64,000 nucleotides of DNA, taken from assembly GCF_900103865.1 (NCBI RefSeq), contig NZ_FNII01000005.1, positions 62,001-126,000 of the forward strand, read 5' to 3'. How positions within the stretch are numbered: the first letter of the stretch is position 1; every line of letters starts with the position of its first letter. The DNA is from Vreelandella arcis. GTDB lineage: Bacteria > Pseudomonadota > Gammaproteobacteria > Pseudomonadales > Halomonadaceae. Positions 39,059 to 49,385 of the stretch are shown here, in pieces. The notes beneath the pieces were generated by a model. It ran no database searches. It was not told the DNA's origin and was given only the letters and a program-made list of their open reading frames with translations. A program made the translations under genes and the position numbers.

Positions 39059-40063
39059 TCAGCTTCCTTCAGCATGGGCCTTTAGAGCGGCCACGACAGA
39101 GGTGGGCAACATGACGTGGTCATTTTGCTCTCGACGCAATTGAAAGCGACGATCTCCAGGCATACGTACACCAGGCTGTTCCTGCATCGCGGCAAATAAA
39201 CTCTCGGCATGCTCAACGAAACCCGATGAGAAACGCTGCGGATCGAACAGCAAAATCAGATGACCAACGCCAGGCGGCGCACCGTCAGCGTCGAAAAAAG
39301 AACTTGCCTGGAAGCCGAAATGACTACCTGAAAGCCCCGCGGTGAGAAGTTCTACCATCAGTGCCAGGGCCGCCCCTTTTGCGTCACCGGCGGGCACCAT
39401 ACTGCCCGCAATTGCTTCATCAGGGTTGGTTGTTGGGTGACCTTCAACATCCAGCGCCCAGCCTTCTGGGATCGACTCTCCCCGCTTCTTTGCCATCATC
39501 ACCTTGCCGCGCGCGACCTTTGATAGCGATAGATCGATCAGCAGCGGATCACCGTCACGGCGAGGGCATGCAAACGCAATAGGATTGGTGCCAAACAAGG
39601 CTTGATTACCCCCCCAGGGTGCCATCGCCGAGGGCGCATTGCTGAAAGCCAAGGCTAGATAGCCACGACGAGCCGCGGCCTCTACCGGCGCTCCTGCCAC
39701 ACCAAAGTGATGGGAACGAGCGATGGATACTGCGGCAATCCCAAGCCGATCCGCGCATTCATAGCCAGCTTTAAGGCCCTGGTCGACGGCTGGGAAAGCC
39801 AAACCATGCCCTGCATCAACGCGTACCACGGCGCCATTAACCTCTATATGTGTGACCGCCGAGGCATCGACCTTGCCGCTAGCTGCCTGGTCTAGATAGA
39901 AAGGCAACCGCGACAGACCATGAGAGGCTAGCCCGTCTAGCTCAGCCGCCAGCAACGCCTCGACAGTCACCGTGGCCTCAGCCTCACCGAAGCCTTTACC
40001 GCGCATCGCCGCTACAGCCAACTCCCGGGCCTGCTTGAGTGTGAGCTCGATGTTATCGTTCAT
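39059..40063 (-). CDS. comC: Malate/L-lactate dehydrogenase-family enzyme, probable (R)-sulfolactate dehydrogenase
   Basis: NAD(P)-dependent 2-hydroxyacid dehydrogenase of the Ldh_2 family, about 334 residues. LDGLASHGLSRLPFYLDQ, SRSHHFGVAG and ALFGTNPIAFACP match the family. In the Chromohalobacter sulfolactate pathway ComC reduces 3-sulfopyruvate to (R)-sulfolactate, the substrate of SuyAB. The ATG at 40063 overlaps the slcC stop by 4 bases (ATGA). The identification rests on family plus context; malate or lactate cannot be excluded from sequence alone. Confidence 0.8.
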   Translation of the reverse strand: MNDNIELTLKQARELAVAAMRGKGFGEAEATVTVEALLAAELDGLASHGLSRLPFYLDQAASGKVDASAVTHIEVNGAVVRVDAGHGLAFPAVDQGLKAGYECADRLGIAAVSIARSHHFGVAGAPVEAAARRGYLALAFSNAPSAMAPWGGNQALFGTNPIAFACPRRDGDPLLIDLSLSKVARGKVMMAKKRGESIPEGWALDVEGHPTTNPDEAIAGSMVPAGDAKGAALALMVELLTAGLSGSHFGFQASSFFDADGAPPGVGHLILLFDPQRFSSGFVEHAESLFAAMQEQPGVRMPGDRRFQLRREQNDHVMLPTSVVAALKAHAEGS

Positions 40064-40998
40064 ACGCTCACCTCTATCCACTCTAATACCTCACGGACAT
40101 TGTCGGCGGTCATCTGACTGATACGTGCGTTGGATTCCTCAGTGACACCGGCGATGTGTGGCGTCAGGATAAGATTCGGCACACCGTCAAGCACCGAGCC
40201 ACTCGGCAGGGGTTCCTGCTCAAAGACATCGAGCAACGCTCCGGCCAATCGACCATCAGTCAGCGCCGCTGCCAACGCCCTTTCATCCACAATGCCGCCC
40301 CGTGCGGCGTTGACCAAAATGGCATCGTGCTTCATGCGCCTTAAGGCCTCATCATCAATCAGATGACGTGTCTCATCGGTCAGGGGCACGTGAAGACTGA
40401 CCGCATCAGACACTTCCAGCAATGTTGCGAGGCTATCTTGGCGTGCCACACCGGCCCATTCAGGCGCATCTGCCGCTAGATGCGGATCGAAAGCAACCAC
40501 GTTCATACCCAGGGCAAGCGCCCGCCGTGCCGTCTCGCGCGCGATGGCTCCAAAGCCGACCAGTCCTAGCGTACAGCCGCTCCCTTCGCGACCGATCAAC
40601 GCCTGGCGGGGCCATTCTCCTGCCAACATTGCCTGGCTGGAGAAGTAAGCCTGGCGGCGCAATATCAGGATACCGGTCAGCACATACTCGGCGACCGAAC
40701 TGCCATTGCCGCCATGCGCCGGTTTAACCACGACGCCTTGAGCTTCACAAGCCTCTAGATCGATGTTGTCGAGCCCCACACCTAATCGCCCAACAACCTT
40801 GAGGTGGGGAGCGGCCGCCAATAATTCGGCATCTACCTGGGTGCGGTTGCGCACGATGATAGCGTGAGCGTCGGCAACGGCCTCAAGCAGAGCCCGGCGA
40901 TCATCGACCAGCCCTGTATCAAAGGTCACCTCGAAGCCGTCTTTAAGGCTCAGGACAGCTCCCTCATCCATAAACTCGGTAATGACAATTTTATTCAT
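40060..40998 (-). CDS. slcC: D-isomer 2-hydroxyacid dehydrogenase, probable (S)-sulfolactate dehydrogenase
   Basis: NAD-dependent dehydrogenase of the SerA/2-hydroxyacid family, about 312 residues. The dinucleotide site is LGLVGFGAIARET; the catalytic arginine is in VNAARGG and the histidine in ILTPHIAG. In the known sulfolactate pathway SlcC oxidises (S)-sulfolactate to 3-sulfopyruvate. The start at 40998 has AGGAGC upstream; a longer frame reaching 41118 would overlap the transporter gene and is rejected. It is coupled to comC by a 4-base overlap. Confidence 0.82.
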   Translation of the reverse strand: MNKIVITEFMDEGAVLSLKDGFEVTFDTGLVDDRRALLEAVADAHAIIVRNRTQVDAELLAAAPHLKVVGRLGVGLDNIDLEACEAQGVVVKPAHGGNGSSVAEYVLTGILILRRQAYFSSQAMLAGEWPRQALIGREGSGCTLGLVGFGAIARETARRALALGMNVVAFDPHLAADAPEWAGVARQDSLATLLEVSDAVSLHVPLTDETRHLIDDEALRRMKHDAILVNAARGGIVDERALAAALTDGRLAGALLDVFEQEPLPSGSVLDGVPNLILTPHIAGVTEESNARISQMTADNVREVLEWIEVSV

Positions 40999-41068
40999 AG
41001 GTATTTTGCTCCTGTTACCGAGCCAGACCCGGTATCGGTTGTTGTATGCCGCGACAGAGACCGATTGA

Positions 41069-41569
41069 TTACATCCACCACCGCCCCACCGGCAGAGGCA
41101 CATTGAGCAGTAAAGCAAACAGGCCGTAGAAACATGCCACCAGTACGATGCCGCTGATCAGGTGCCCTATTAGCCGCCGTGGTGTCCAGGGACGGTATTG
41201 AGCAATCATCATCAAGGTAACGAAGCTCACCAGTCCCGCCAGCAGAAAGCCCGCCCATGGCATGATTAATGCCCAGACCGTCATCGCTAACACCAGCAGT
41301 ACCCGCCGCGGGGTCGACCCCCGGTCTCGCTCGGTGTTGCTTGATACCCCGCGCATTATCAGTTGGCCAAGCCGCAGTACCCCCGAAAAGATGGTCACTA
41401 TCGCGATGGTGACGGGGAAAATAGCACCAAGCTGGCTCATGTCCTGACTCTGCCATAGACAAATACCGCCTATAGCGATGAACAACATTGGCATCAGGAA
41501 CTCGGAACGCGCCGAGCAAGCTGCCTGGATACCAGGCAGTGTTTTACTTCTAGAGAGCCCCTTCGTCAT
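41069..41569 (-). CDS. TTT transporter small membrane subunit (TctB family), sulfolactate cluster
   Basis: Small permease subunit of a tripartite tricarboxylate transporter, 166 residues with four hydrophobic segments. It overlaps the large-subunit gene by one base (TAATG). Together with the TctA and TctC proteins upstream it corresponds to the SlcHFG-type sulfolactate importer. The sequence is poorly conserved in this family; the call rests on size, membrane pattern and position. Confidence 0.85.
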   Translation of the reverse strand: MTKGLSRSKTLPGIQAACSARSEFLMPMLFIAIGGICLWQSQDMSQLGAIFPVTIAIVTIFSGVLRLGQLIMRGVSSNTERDRGSTPRRVLLVLAMTVWALIMPWAGFLLAGLVSFVTLMMIAQYRPWTPRRLIGHLISGIVLVACFYGLFALLLNVPLPVGRWWM

Positions 41570-43098
41570 TACAAAACCTCCTGATGAGGATCACCCGCAC
41601 CGTTCGGGTTACGCCGCCGGGCACGGCGAGCCTTGATCAGTGGATAGAAGACGCTGAGAATCGACAGAGCGATGATCGTCAACGAAATCGGTCCACCAAA
41701 GAACATCACGGCATAGGAACCACTTGCCCGCCCCATCAGAAAACCCTGCACAAAGCCCTGCTCGGCGATAGGCCCCAGGATCAGGCCCAGCACGATCGGC
41801 GATGGTTTGAAGCCATAGCGGTTAAGCAGCCATCCCATGACGCCCAAGGTCAGCATGATGATCACGTCGCTGACGCTGTTGCGGATCGCATAGGTACCAA
41901 TCACCGTCATGAACGCAATGGTGGGAACAAGCAACGCCTTGGGAACGCTAATGATGGATTTGAAGGCATAGCGGCCGATCAGCAATCCCAATGGCAGCAG
42001 CAAACAAGTGGCAATAAACAGCCCTGCAACGAAGGTGTACGTGATGTTGGCGTTGGTGGTGAAAAGCTCAGGCCCGGTACGAAAGCCCTGCACTAACAAA
42101 GCGCCCAGGATCACGGCATCCGGCGGTGTGCCCGGAATACCCAACACTAACGTCGGGATAAAACCGCCACCCACGGTGGCATTGTTGGCCGCTTCGGTCG
42201 CCAGCACCCCCTGGGGGTTTCCCTTGCCGAAGGAACTGGAATCCTTGGCGGCACGTCTGGCTTCCGAATAAGACACCAGACTGGCAATCGACCCGCCGGC
42301 GCCGGGCAAGATCGCTACCCCCGTGCCGATGGAGGCCGAACGCAACAGGTTGAGCTTGCCGATCCAGGCGTGTTTAAGGCCCTCACGCAAACGAATGCCA
42401 CGCTGTTCTTCATCGACCTTAAGGTGGGATTCAGGGGTAGCGACCAGGTCAATCAGCACCGGAATGCAGTACAGCCCTATTAACGCCGAGACTATTTCGA
42501 TACCGCCCAGCAACACCTGGGAGCCGAACGTGTAACGAATATCTCCCCCCACCACCGCCACACCGATGGTGGATAACAGCAGCCCGAAGCCCGCGCCCAT
42601 AAAGCCTTTTAGGGTAGACCCCTCGGACAGCGCTGAAATCAGCGTGAGCCCGAAAATGGCCAGCCAGAAGTACTCCACAGGCCCGAAGCTGAGCGCCACC
42701 TGAGCCAATAACGGCGCCAGTGTCAACAACGCCAACACACCGACCAGGCCCCCAACAACCGAGGCCAATGTCGAAAGGGTTACCGCAAGATCACCGTCTC
42801 CCCGTTTGGCCATCGGAAAGCCATCAAACGTTGTGGCTATCGCCGAGGGTGTCCCCGGCGTGTTGACCAGAATGGCTGAATAGGAGCCGCCATAGATCGC
42901 CCCGGTGTAAATGGCACCCAGCATGATGAGTGCCGACTCTGGCGCCATGCCGAAGGTCACCGGAACGAGCACGGCCACGGCCATGGTAGCCGAAAGGCCG
43001 GGCAGCGCCCCGATGATGATCCCTGAGGCGACACCCAACAGCGCCAACCCCAGGTTTAACGGTGACAGAGCGCCTAGTGCATGACTAAAAATTTCCAT
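41569..43098 (-). CDS. TTT transporter large membrane subunit (TctA family), sulfolactate cluster
   Basis: Large permease of 509 residues with about 12 membrane segments. GALPGLSATMAVAVLVPVTF near residue 32, GAIYTGAIYGGSYSAILVNTPGTP near residue 62 and LGIPGTPPDAVILGALL near residue 320 are diagnostic TctA blocks (given here only as position labels). It probably imports sulfolactate with sodium or protons. It starts 19 bases after the binding-protein gene. Confidence 0.93.
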   Translation of the reverse strand: MEIFSHALGALSPLNLGLALLGVASGIIIGALPGLSATMAVAVLVPVTFGMAPESALIMLGAIYTGAIYGGSYSAILVNTPGTPSAIATTFDGFPMAKRGDGDLAVTLSTLASVVGGLVGVLALLTLAPLLAQVALSFGPVEYFWLAIFGLTLISALSEGSTLKGFMGAGFGLLLSTIGVAVVGGDIRYTFGSQVLLGGIEIVSALIGLYCIPVLIDLVATPESHLKVDEEQRGIRLREGLKHAWIGKLNLLRSASIGTGVAILPGAGGSIASLVSYSEARRAAKDSSSFGKGNPQGVLATEAANNATVGGGFIPTLVLGIPGTPPDAVILGALLVQGFRTGPELFTTNANITYTFVAGLFIATCLLLPLGLLIGRYAFKSIISVPKALLVPTIAFMTVIGTYAIRNSVSDVIIMLTLGVMGWLLNRYGFKPSPIVLGLILGPIAEQGFVQGFLMGRASGSYAVMFFGGPISLTIIALSILSVFYPLIKARRARRRNPNGAGDPHQEVL

Positions 43099-43117
43099 AC
43101 GACGCCTCTCCCGGAGG

Positions 43118-44083
43118 TTACTCGATCAGGCCGAGTTCACGCGCAGACGCCTCGTAAACATCCATGCGCTCCGCCATGAAGGCATCCACTTCTTCCAACG
43201 GAACATCCATTAGCACGAAGCCAAGATCCTGCATCTCTTCCCGGAACTGAGGGTTCTGGTTGATCTGCTGGAAGATATCAGAGAGCTGCTGCTGAACGTC
43301 CTCAGGGGTTCCCTCGGGTACCGCCATGCCGCGATAAGCGCCACCGACCATGTCATAGCCAAGCTCCTGGAAGGTAGGCACATCCGGGAACATGGGGTGA
43401 CGTTCCTCAGAAGCGACCGCCAGCATACGGACTTTGTCCTGGTGGTTGGCCGCCACTGTGGTGTAACCCCACTCTGCCTGTACCTGTCCGCCTAACAGCG
43501 CCGTAACGGCTGCGCCGGTTCCCTTGAACGGAATATAGGTTGTGGTGACATCTGCCAACTGCTGGAAACGCGTATTGGCGACATCGTTGGCACTATAGGT
43601 GCCGCTACCGGAAAAGGTGACAGCCCCGGGCGCCTCTTCGGCCGCCTGAATCAAGTCATCCAGGGTCTCATGGGGGCTATCATTGCGAACCAGGATGGCA
43701 TCGGGTGAATAGTGGAAATAGAAAAAGTTGTTGAGTTCTTCGGTCTTGAAACCGACATCCTGCCCCATGGGCTTGAGGATAATATGTGGCAGGTTGGATC
43801 CCATGATCGTGTGGCCATCAGCCGGCATGTCAGAGAGCTGAGACCAACCTACAGCGCCACCGCCGCCAGGCATGTACTGCACAATCAACTGCTCGCCGGT
43901 GATTTCTTCGAAGTACTTCTGCTGTAGCCGGGCGCTGATATCGGACTCACCGCCAGGGCCGAAGGGGATCACGTATTGAACATTCTTTGAAGGAAAGTCG
44001 TCCGCCAGAGCCACTGTGGTCAGAGCGCTGGCGAGGGACAAGCCGAGACCGGTCGCTAGACCGATGGAAATTGAGAGTCGCAT
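43118..44083 (-). CDS. TTT transporter periplasmic receptor (TctC/Bug family), sulfolactate cluster
   Basis: Periplasmic solute-binding protein of 321 residues. A signal peptide (about residues 1-27) precedes DDFPSKNVQYVIPFGPGGESD, the canonical start of Bug-type receptors. The ligand is probably sulfolactate, judged by the neighbouring suyAB, slcC and comC. A 166-base gap with no gene separates it from suyB. Confidence 0.92.
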   Translation of the reverse strand: MRLSISIGLATGLGLSLASALTTVALADDFPSKNVQYVIPFGPGGESDISARLQQKYFEEITGEQLIVQYMPGGGGAVGWSQLSDMPADGHTIMGSNLPHIILKPMGQDVGFKTEELNNFFYFHYSPDAILVRNDSPHETLDDLIQAAEEAPGAVTFSGSGTYSANDVANTRFQQLADVTTTYIPFKGTGAAVTALLGGQVQAEWGYTTVAANHQDKVRMLAVASEERHPMFPDVPTFQELGYDMVGGAYRGMAVPEGTPEDVQQQLSDIFQQINQNPQFREEMQDLGFVLMDVPLEEVDAFMAERMDVYEASARELGLIE

Positions 44084-44249
44084 GATTCATTCTCCAAGTA
44101 TTGTCGTTGTCATTGTCGTTGTTAACTTGCGAGCCAACAGCACCGTGCTTGCACTACATTCACGGTGCACGGTAGAAAACACTCCCTCCTATTGTGGTGG
44201 TTAATTGATGAAGGCGACGCCCCAACATCTTTAAGGGCGCCAAAAAGCA

Positions 44250-45419
44250 TCAGGCACTTTCGTAGAGACGCGTCAGTACGAATTCACGATGCCCCAGAGC
44301 CTCAGCCGCAGTGTGACGACCATTAGCGGTACGCAGCGTCATTTCCAACAACGCGTCACCCGCCTGATCCATATCCATCTCGCGTCTGAGGATATGCGTC
44401 ACATCGACATCAACATGCTCGCTCATGGTACGCATGGTGCGTGGGTTGGCGCAGACCTTGATGACCGGCAAGATGGGGTTGCCGATAACATTGCCCTGAC
44501 CGGTGGGGAAGTAATGCACGACATAACCGGCCGCCGCACACAGCGTCACCATCTCGGCCGCCGCCGACGATGAGTCCATGAACCACAGCCCTGACCCGGT
44601 GGGTGCTTCGGCTTTATCGAGCACACCGTCCACCATACAGCGCTTACCAATTTTCTGGATGTTGCCAAGCGCTTTCTCTTCGATAGTCGTCAGGCCACCT
44701 TCAATATTGCCCTTGGTTGGCTGGGACTCAGAGAGATCACTGGTTTTGTGGCGATCAATCATGTCGCTGTAGCGGTCGAACATCGCCTGGAACTGCTCAC
44801 GCACCTCGGGCGTAGCGCATCGCTCGGCGACCAGATGCTCGCCACCGGTCAGCTCGGATGTTTCACCAAAGACCAAGGTACAGCCTGCGTCGTAGAGCTT
44901 ATCGAAGGCGTTACCGGTGGTTGGGCAGGACGCCAGGCCAGAGGTGGTATCGGACTCGCCACACTTGGTAGAGACCCATAGCTCACTAATGTCGCACTCT
45001 TCACGCTGCAGCTCGCTGGCATGCTGCACAAACTCGCGCGCCTTTTTGGAAGCCGAGCAGATAGTATTGTGATCGCCGTTCTGCTCGATCCAGAAACCTT
45101 CAACAGGCTTGCCGGTGGACTTGATGCCATCCACGACTTTATTGGTCCAGCCCGGCTCGATACCAATCACGATCACCGCAGCAACGTTGGGGTTACAACC
45201 AATCCCAATCAGGGTGCGAAAGTGCAGATCCAGATCTGGGCCGAACTGCAACCGGCCATAGGCATGGGGCAACGCCAGGGTGCCCTTGATATTATTGGCG
45301 ACGGCTTCGGCGGCAGCGTTGGAAATGTCGTCAACTGGCATAACGATAACGTGATTACGGACACCGACACGTCCGTTCTCGCGACGATAGCCCAGAAATT
45401 TGCGACCTTTGATTTCCAT
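44250..45419 (-). CDS. suyB: (R)-sulfolactate sulfo-lyase large subunit (UxaA/altronate-dehydratase family)
   Basis: Cleaves (R)-3-sulfolactate to pyruvate and sulfite together with SuyA. 389 residues of the altronate dehydratase C-terminal family; [37 protein letters not shown] and [26 protein letters not shown] are typical. Several cysteines suit an iron-dependent lyase. The ATG at 45419 follows GAGGTGG; a GTG 9 bases earlier would overlap suyA. Altronate or galactarate dehydratase is the alternative, but the dehydrogenase, exporter and TTT context favours sulfolactate. Confidence 0.83.
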   Translation of the reverse strand: MEIKGRKFLGYRRENGRVGVRNHVIVMPVDDISNAAAEAVANNIKGTLALPHAYGRLQFGPDLDLHFRTLIGIGCNPNVAAVIVIGIEPGWTNKVVDGIKSTGKPVEGFWIEQNGDHNTICSASKKAREFVQHASELQREECDISELWVSTKCGESDTTSGLASCPTTGNAFDKLYDAGCTLVFGETSELTGGEHLVAERCATPEVREQFQAMFDRYSDMIDRHKTSDLSESQPTKGNIEGGLTTIEEKALGNIQKIGKRCMVDGVLDKAEAPTGSGLWFMDSSSAAAEMVTLCAAAGYVVHYFPTGQGNVIGNPILPVIKVCANPRTMRTMSEHVDVDVTHILRREMDMDQAGDALLEMTLRTANGRHTAAEALGHREFVLTRLYESA

Positions 45420-45421
45420 TT

Positions 45422-45706
45422 TTACCACCTCTTGGTTTTAACGTTGTGGACGTGCAGGTGCTCACCCTGCTTGATCGGCTTGATCACGCGACCAATATCG
45501 ACGCTGTACTTAATGACGGTGTCATTCTCTGCCAGATCGCGGATTGCCAATTTATGACCAATCGGGATGGGATCATTGACGGTGAACGTAATGGTCTGAT
45601 CTCCCTGCATAACCCACCCCGTCAACTCCTGACCGGCCTGAATCCCCTCGACCACCGCGACGCCGACGCTATCGTCGGTATCATGCACTACGAAGTCGAT
45701 GCTCAT
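45422..45706 (-). CDS. suyA: (R)-sulfolactate sulfo-lyase small subunit (SAF domain)
   Basis: Small partner of SuyB, 94 residues, with a SAF-type domain: [20 protein letters not shown], then [27 protein letters not shown]. The ATG at 45706 is preceded by GAGGAGA. suyB begins 2 bases after its stop. It is the first gene of the minus-strand cluster, divergent from the GntR regulator. Confidence 0.85.
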   Translation of the reverse strand: MSIDFVVHDTDDSVGVAVVEGIQAGQELTGWVMQGDQTITFTVNDPIPIGHKLAIRDLAENDTVIKYSVDIGRVIKPIKQGEHLHVHNVKTKRW

Positions 45707-45797
45707 GATGTCTCCTCTCAACGTGTGAGGTTTATTAACGTTGTCTCGATGCCCACTTGTGAAAACCACGGTGAGTCAGATGCTGTGAAGCCTCCAC

Positions 45798-45816
45798 TCA
45801 TATATATGATATATGA
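45798..45816. promoter_or_regulatory. Candidate SuyR operator, perfect inverted repeat
   Basis: TCATATAT-ATG-ATATATGA is a perfect 8-bp inverted repeat with 3-base centre, midway in the 213-base gap between suyA and the divergent GntR gene (about 92 and 104 bases from the starts). GntR-family dimers bind such AT-rich palindromes. It probably overlaps promoter elements for one or both directions. Confidence 0.6.
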
Positions 45817-45919
45817 TAGATGTTAGCAAGTCCTCTACATGTTTTTTTGATATTATTGTCTTGAGTAACCTAATTGACGTTATTGAATACCCGGCTAGCA
45901 GCACTCCAAGGAACCGAAC

Positions 45920-46645
45920 ATGAACGACCAGTCGACACCGAGCTATCGCCCGCTATACCAACAAATCAAGGAAGCACTGGTGTCACGTATCGTATCGGGC
46001 GCCTGGCCGCCCGGAACCTTCATTCCTAGCGAGTCAGCCCTATCGCAGGAATACGGTGTTAGCGTGGGAACACTTCGCAAAGCAGTCGATGCATTGGCTA
46101 ACGACCATGTCGTTATTCGTCATCAGGGGAAGGGCACCGTCGTTGCTATGCACGACAGCGATAGCTCATTATTTCAGTTTTTTCACCTCATGCGTCTGGA
46201 CGGTACTCGCTCGCTGCCCATTTCCCAGGTACTACTACGCGAGCGGCGGTCGGCCACTGTCGAGGAAGCGAAGGTATTGGGGATTGCGGCAAATGCAGAG
46301 GTGGTGCATATACGGCGGATCAGGGTCTTAGACGAGGTGCCAGCACTGCTGGAGAATCTGGTAGTGGACGCAGCGCGCTTTCCGGCACTGGAGAGCGAAC
46401 CTCAGACATTGCCAAATACGCTCTACCAGCTCTACCAGCAGCGGTTTAAGCAGAGCGTTGCAAAAGCGGAAGAGCGTTTATTCGCTGTTGCAGCAGACGC
46501 TCAGGATCAGAAACATCTAGGGGTAGAGGTAGGCTCTCCGCTACTGGAGGTTCGTCGTATTGCGCGAGGGCTGCAGGGAGAGGCGCTTGAATACCGCGTC
46601 TCTCGCTGCGAGACGCAGCAACACTGCTACTGGAATGAGCTCTAA
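45920..46645 (+). CDS. suyR: GntR/HutC-family transcriptional regulator, probable regulator of sulfolactate genes
   Basis: 241 residues. The N-terminal winged helix contains PLYQQIKEALVSRIVSGAWPPG and SESALSQEYGVSVGTLRKAV; the C-terminal UTRA effector domain follows a short linker after GKGTVV. It is transcribed away from suyAB. It probably represses the cluster until sulfolactate or an intermediate binds the UTRA domain. The next 76 bases up to aroE hold no gene. Confidence 0.85.
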   Translation: MNDQSTPSYRPLYQQIKEALVSRIVSGAWPPGTFIPSESALSQEYGVSVGTLRKAVDALANDHVVIRHQGKGTVVAMHDSDSSLFQFFHLMRLDGTRSLPISQVLLRERRSATVEEAKVLGIAANAEVVHIRRIRVLDEVPALLENLVVDAARFPALESEPQTLPNTLYQLYQQRFKQSVAKAEERLFAVAADAQDQKHLGVEVGSPLLEVRRIARGLQGEALEYRVSRCETQQHCYWNEL

Positions 46646-46721
46646 CTACTTGGGCTTTAATCCCTCGGTGAGCCAGATACTGGCTATCTGCTGCCACAAC
46701 CGAGTGTTGTAACGTAGGGCC

Positions 46722-48060
<1,339 letters not shown>

Positions 48061-48296
48061 GCTATTGGGCTTCGAGTCTCATTGCTCTCGCACGCATATC
48101 TGGCCGCCTCATAGGCGATTCCTATTCGTCGGGCCAGGAGTTTGCCTTCAGCTTTCTTCAGATTCCGCCTCGCGACGGACGCCCTTTGCTGTTCAGCTAA
48201 CGGTTCCCGCTATTTTCATCCCCAAGTCATCTAGCTAGCCACCACAGCTGACCAGATAGCGCCTGAAAGGCGCTGCGCGTCATGCCTAACACACAA
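48061..48296. other. Non-coding junction sequence left of the island operon, possible mobile-element debris
   Basis: Between the end of hemF homology and the terminator there is no convincing gene. The stretch at about 48110-48200 (translating to GQEFAFSFLQIPPRDG on the plus strand) resembles a repetitive sequence I recall seeing as tiny hypothetical ORFs near retroelements and IS remnants in many bacteria; I cannot verify this. It marks one border of the inserted DNA. Confidence 0.35.
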
Positions 48297-48335
48297 TAAA
48301 AAGCGGGGAAGGATACATTATCCGCCCCCGCTTTT
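48297..48335 (-). terminator. Intrinsic terminator of the island operon
   Basis: A long imperfect stem (AAAAGCGGGG..GGATA with its complement, 3-base loop) lies 20 bases beyond the exporter stop. On the minus strand it is followed by TTTTTATTG. Confidence 0.85.
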
Positions 48336-48355
48336 AAGCAGCATGAACAAAACGC

Positions 48356-49378
48356 TCATTTTTGCAGCAACATGACTAAGCCTAAAATGAAAGATGCAAG
48401 AAAAAGTGTCTCTGCCGCAAGCATTACTATGGCCGTACCCCCTACTGAAATGATGCCGCGCAGGGAGGTCTTAATTCCGACAGCAGCAATGGCAACCAAA
48501 AGAGCCCAGCCCGAAATCTCGGTCAAAAAGGTTTGCAATACTTCAGGAATAAATCCAAGCGAGTTCAGCAAGGCAAGCAACGCAAACCCCAATAGAAACC
48601 CAGGCAAGATTTGCGTGCGACTTCCTTCTTTAGAGGCGAACATCTGGCGTACCCTCAAAGATAGCAACAGAACAACTGGTGCCAGCATAGATACGCGGAT
48701 CAACTTGACCAGCACAGCTATTTCACCCGTCTCATCAGAAATAGAGAACCCAGCCCCAACAACTTGGGCTACATCATGAATAGATGCCCCCAAGAAAATA
48801 CCGGCTATATCAGCATCGAAACCTAAAACTTTCACCAGCACTGGGTAGATGATCATAGTAAGCGTACTTAGCACGGTCACACAAAGCACAGTGAGCGTCA
48901 GATCACGGTCGCCACCTTTGCGCGAGGGCAAAACTGCGGCGATAGCCATAGCGGCGGAGGCTCCGCAAATCGCGACTGATCCTCCTGTCAGTAGTCCAAG
49001 GTCGTTATCTCGTCCCATGAGCCGAGCAATTAAAATGCCAAACCCGATAGTAAGAAAAACGCCGAAAATGACACCGATGATAATCATCGGCCCGAGATTG
49101 AGTAAAATTTCCCAACTCACACGCACCCCTAGCAGTGCCACGCCGAAACGTAGCACGCTGCGAGCAGTGAATTGGATACCTACGTAGGTACGCGGATCAT
49201 CGCAAAGAAAATTTAATGCCATACCGAGTAAAAGTGCCATAAGCATAGCTGGAGCACCGTAATGCTCAGATAGAAATTTCGCAGCCATAGCAACGAGAAC
49301 GGAAACCAGAAATCCCTTCATATTCTCATTGAGAATAAAGGAGATTTTTTGAGACCGTTCATGGATTCGTACCTGCAT
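48356..49378 (-). CDS. Second YeiH/SuyZ-type putative sulfite exporter (UPF0324)
   Basis: About 340 residues and about ten membrane segments. The family blocks GGSVAICGASAAMAIAAVLP and SIHDVAQVVGAGFSISDETGEIA closely match the suyZ product at 37798-38847, but overall the two differ too much to be a recent duplication. Start chosen at ATG 49378; a GTG lies 3 bases earlier. It starts 7 bases after the PLP-enzyme stop and ends the island operon, suggesting that the pathway releases sulfite or a related anion. Confidence 0.85.
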   Translation of the reverse strand: MQVRIHERSQKISFILNENMKGFLVSVLVAMAAKFLSEHYGAPAMLMALLLGMALNFLCDDPRTYVGIQFTARSVLRFGVALLGVRVSWEILLNLGPMIIIGVIFGVFLTIGFGILIARLMGRDNDLGLLTGGSVAICGASAAMAIAAVLPSRKGGDRDLTLTVLCVTVLSTLTMIIYPVLVKVLGFDADIAGIFLGASIHDVAQVVGAGFSISDETGEIAVLVKLIRVSMLAPVVLLLSLRVRQMFASKEGSRTQILPGFLLGFALLALLNSLGFIPEVLQTFLTEISGWALLVAIAAVGIKTSLRGIISVGGTAIVMLAAETLFLASFILGLVMLLQK

Positions 49379-49385
49379 CACGACC

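Noticed and set aside
41584..42096. Plus-strand frame of 170 codons opposite tctA
   Set aside because: Rich in Gln, Asn and His as expected for the reverse of membrane-helix codons; no ribosome-binding site.
45021..45557. Plus-strand open frame of 178 codons opposite suyB/suyA
   Set aside because: It lies fully antisense to two well-supported genes, and its protein shows no recognisable domain; a shadow of codon bias.
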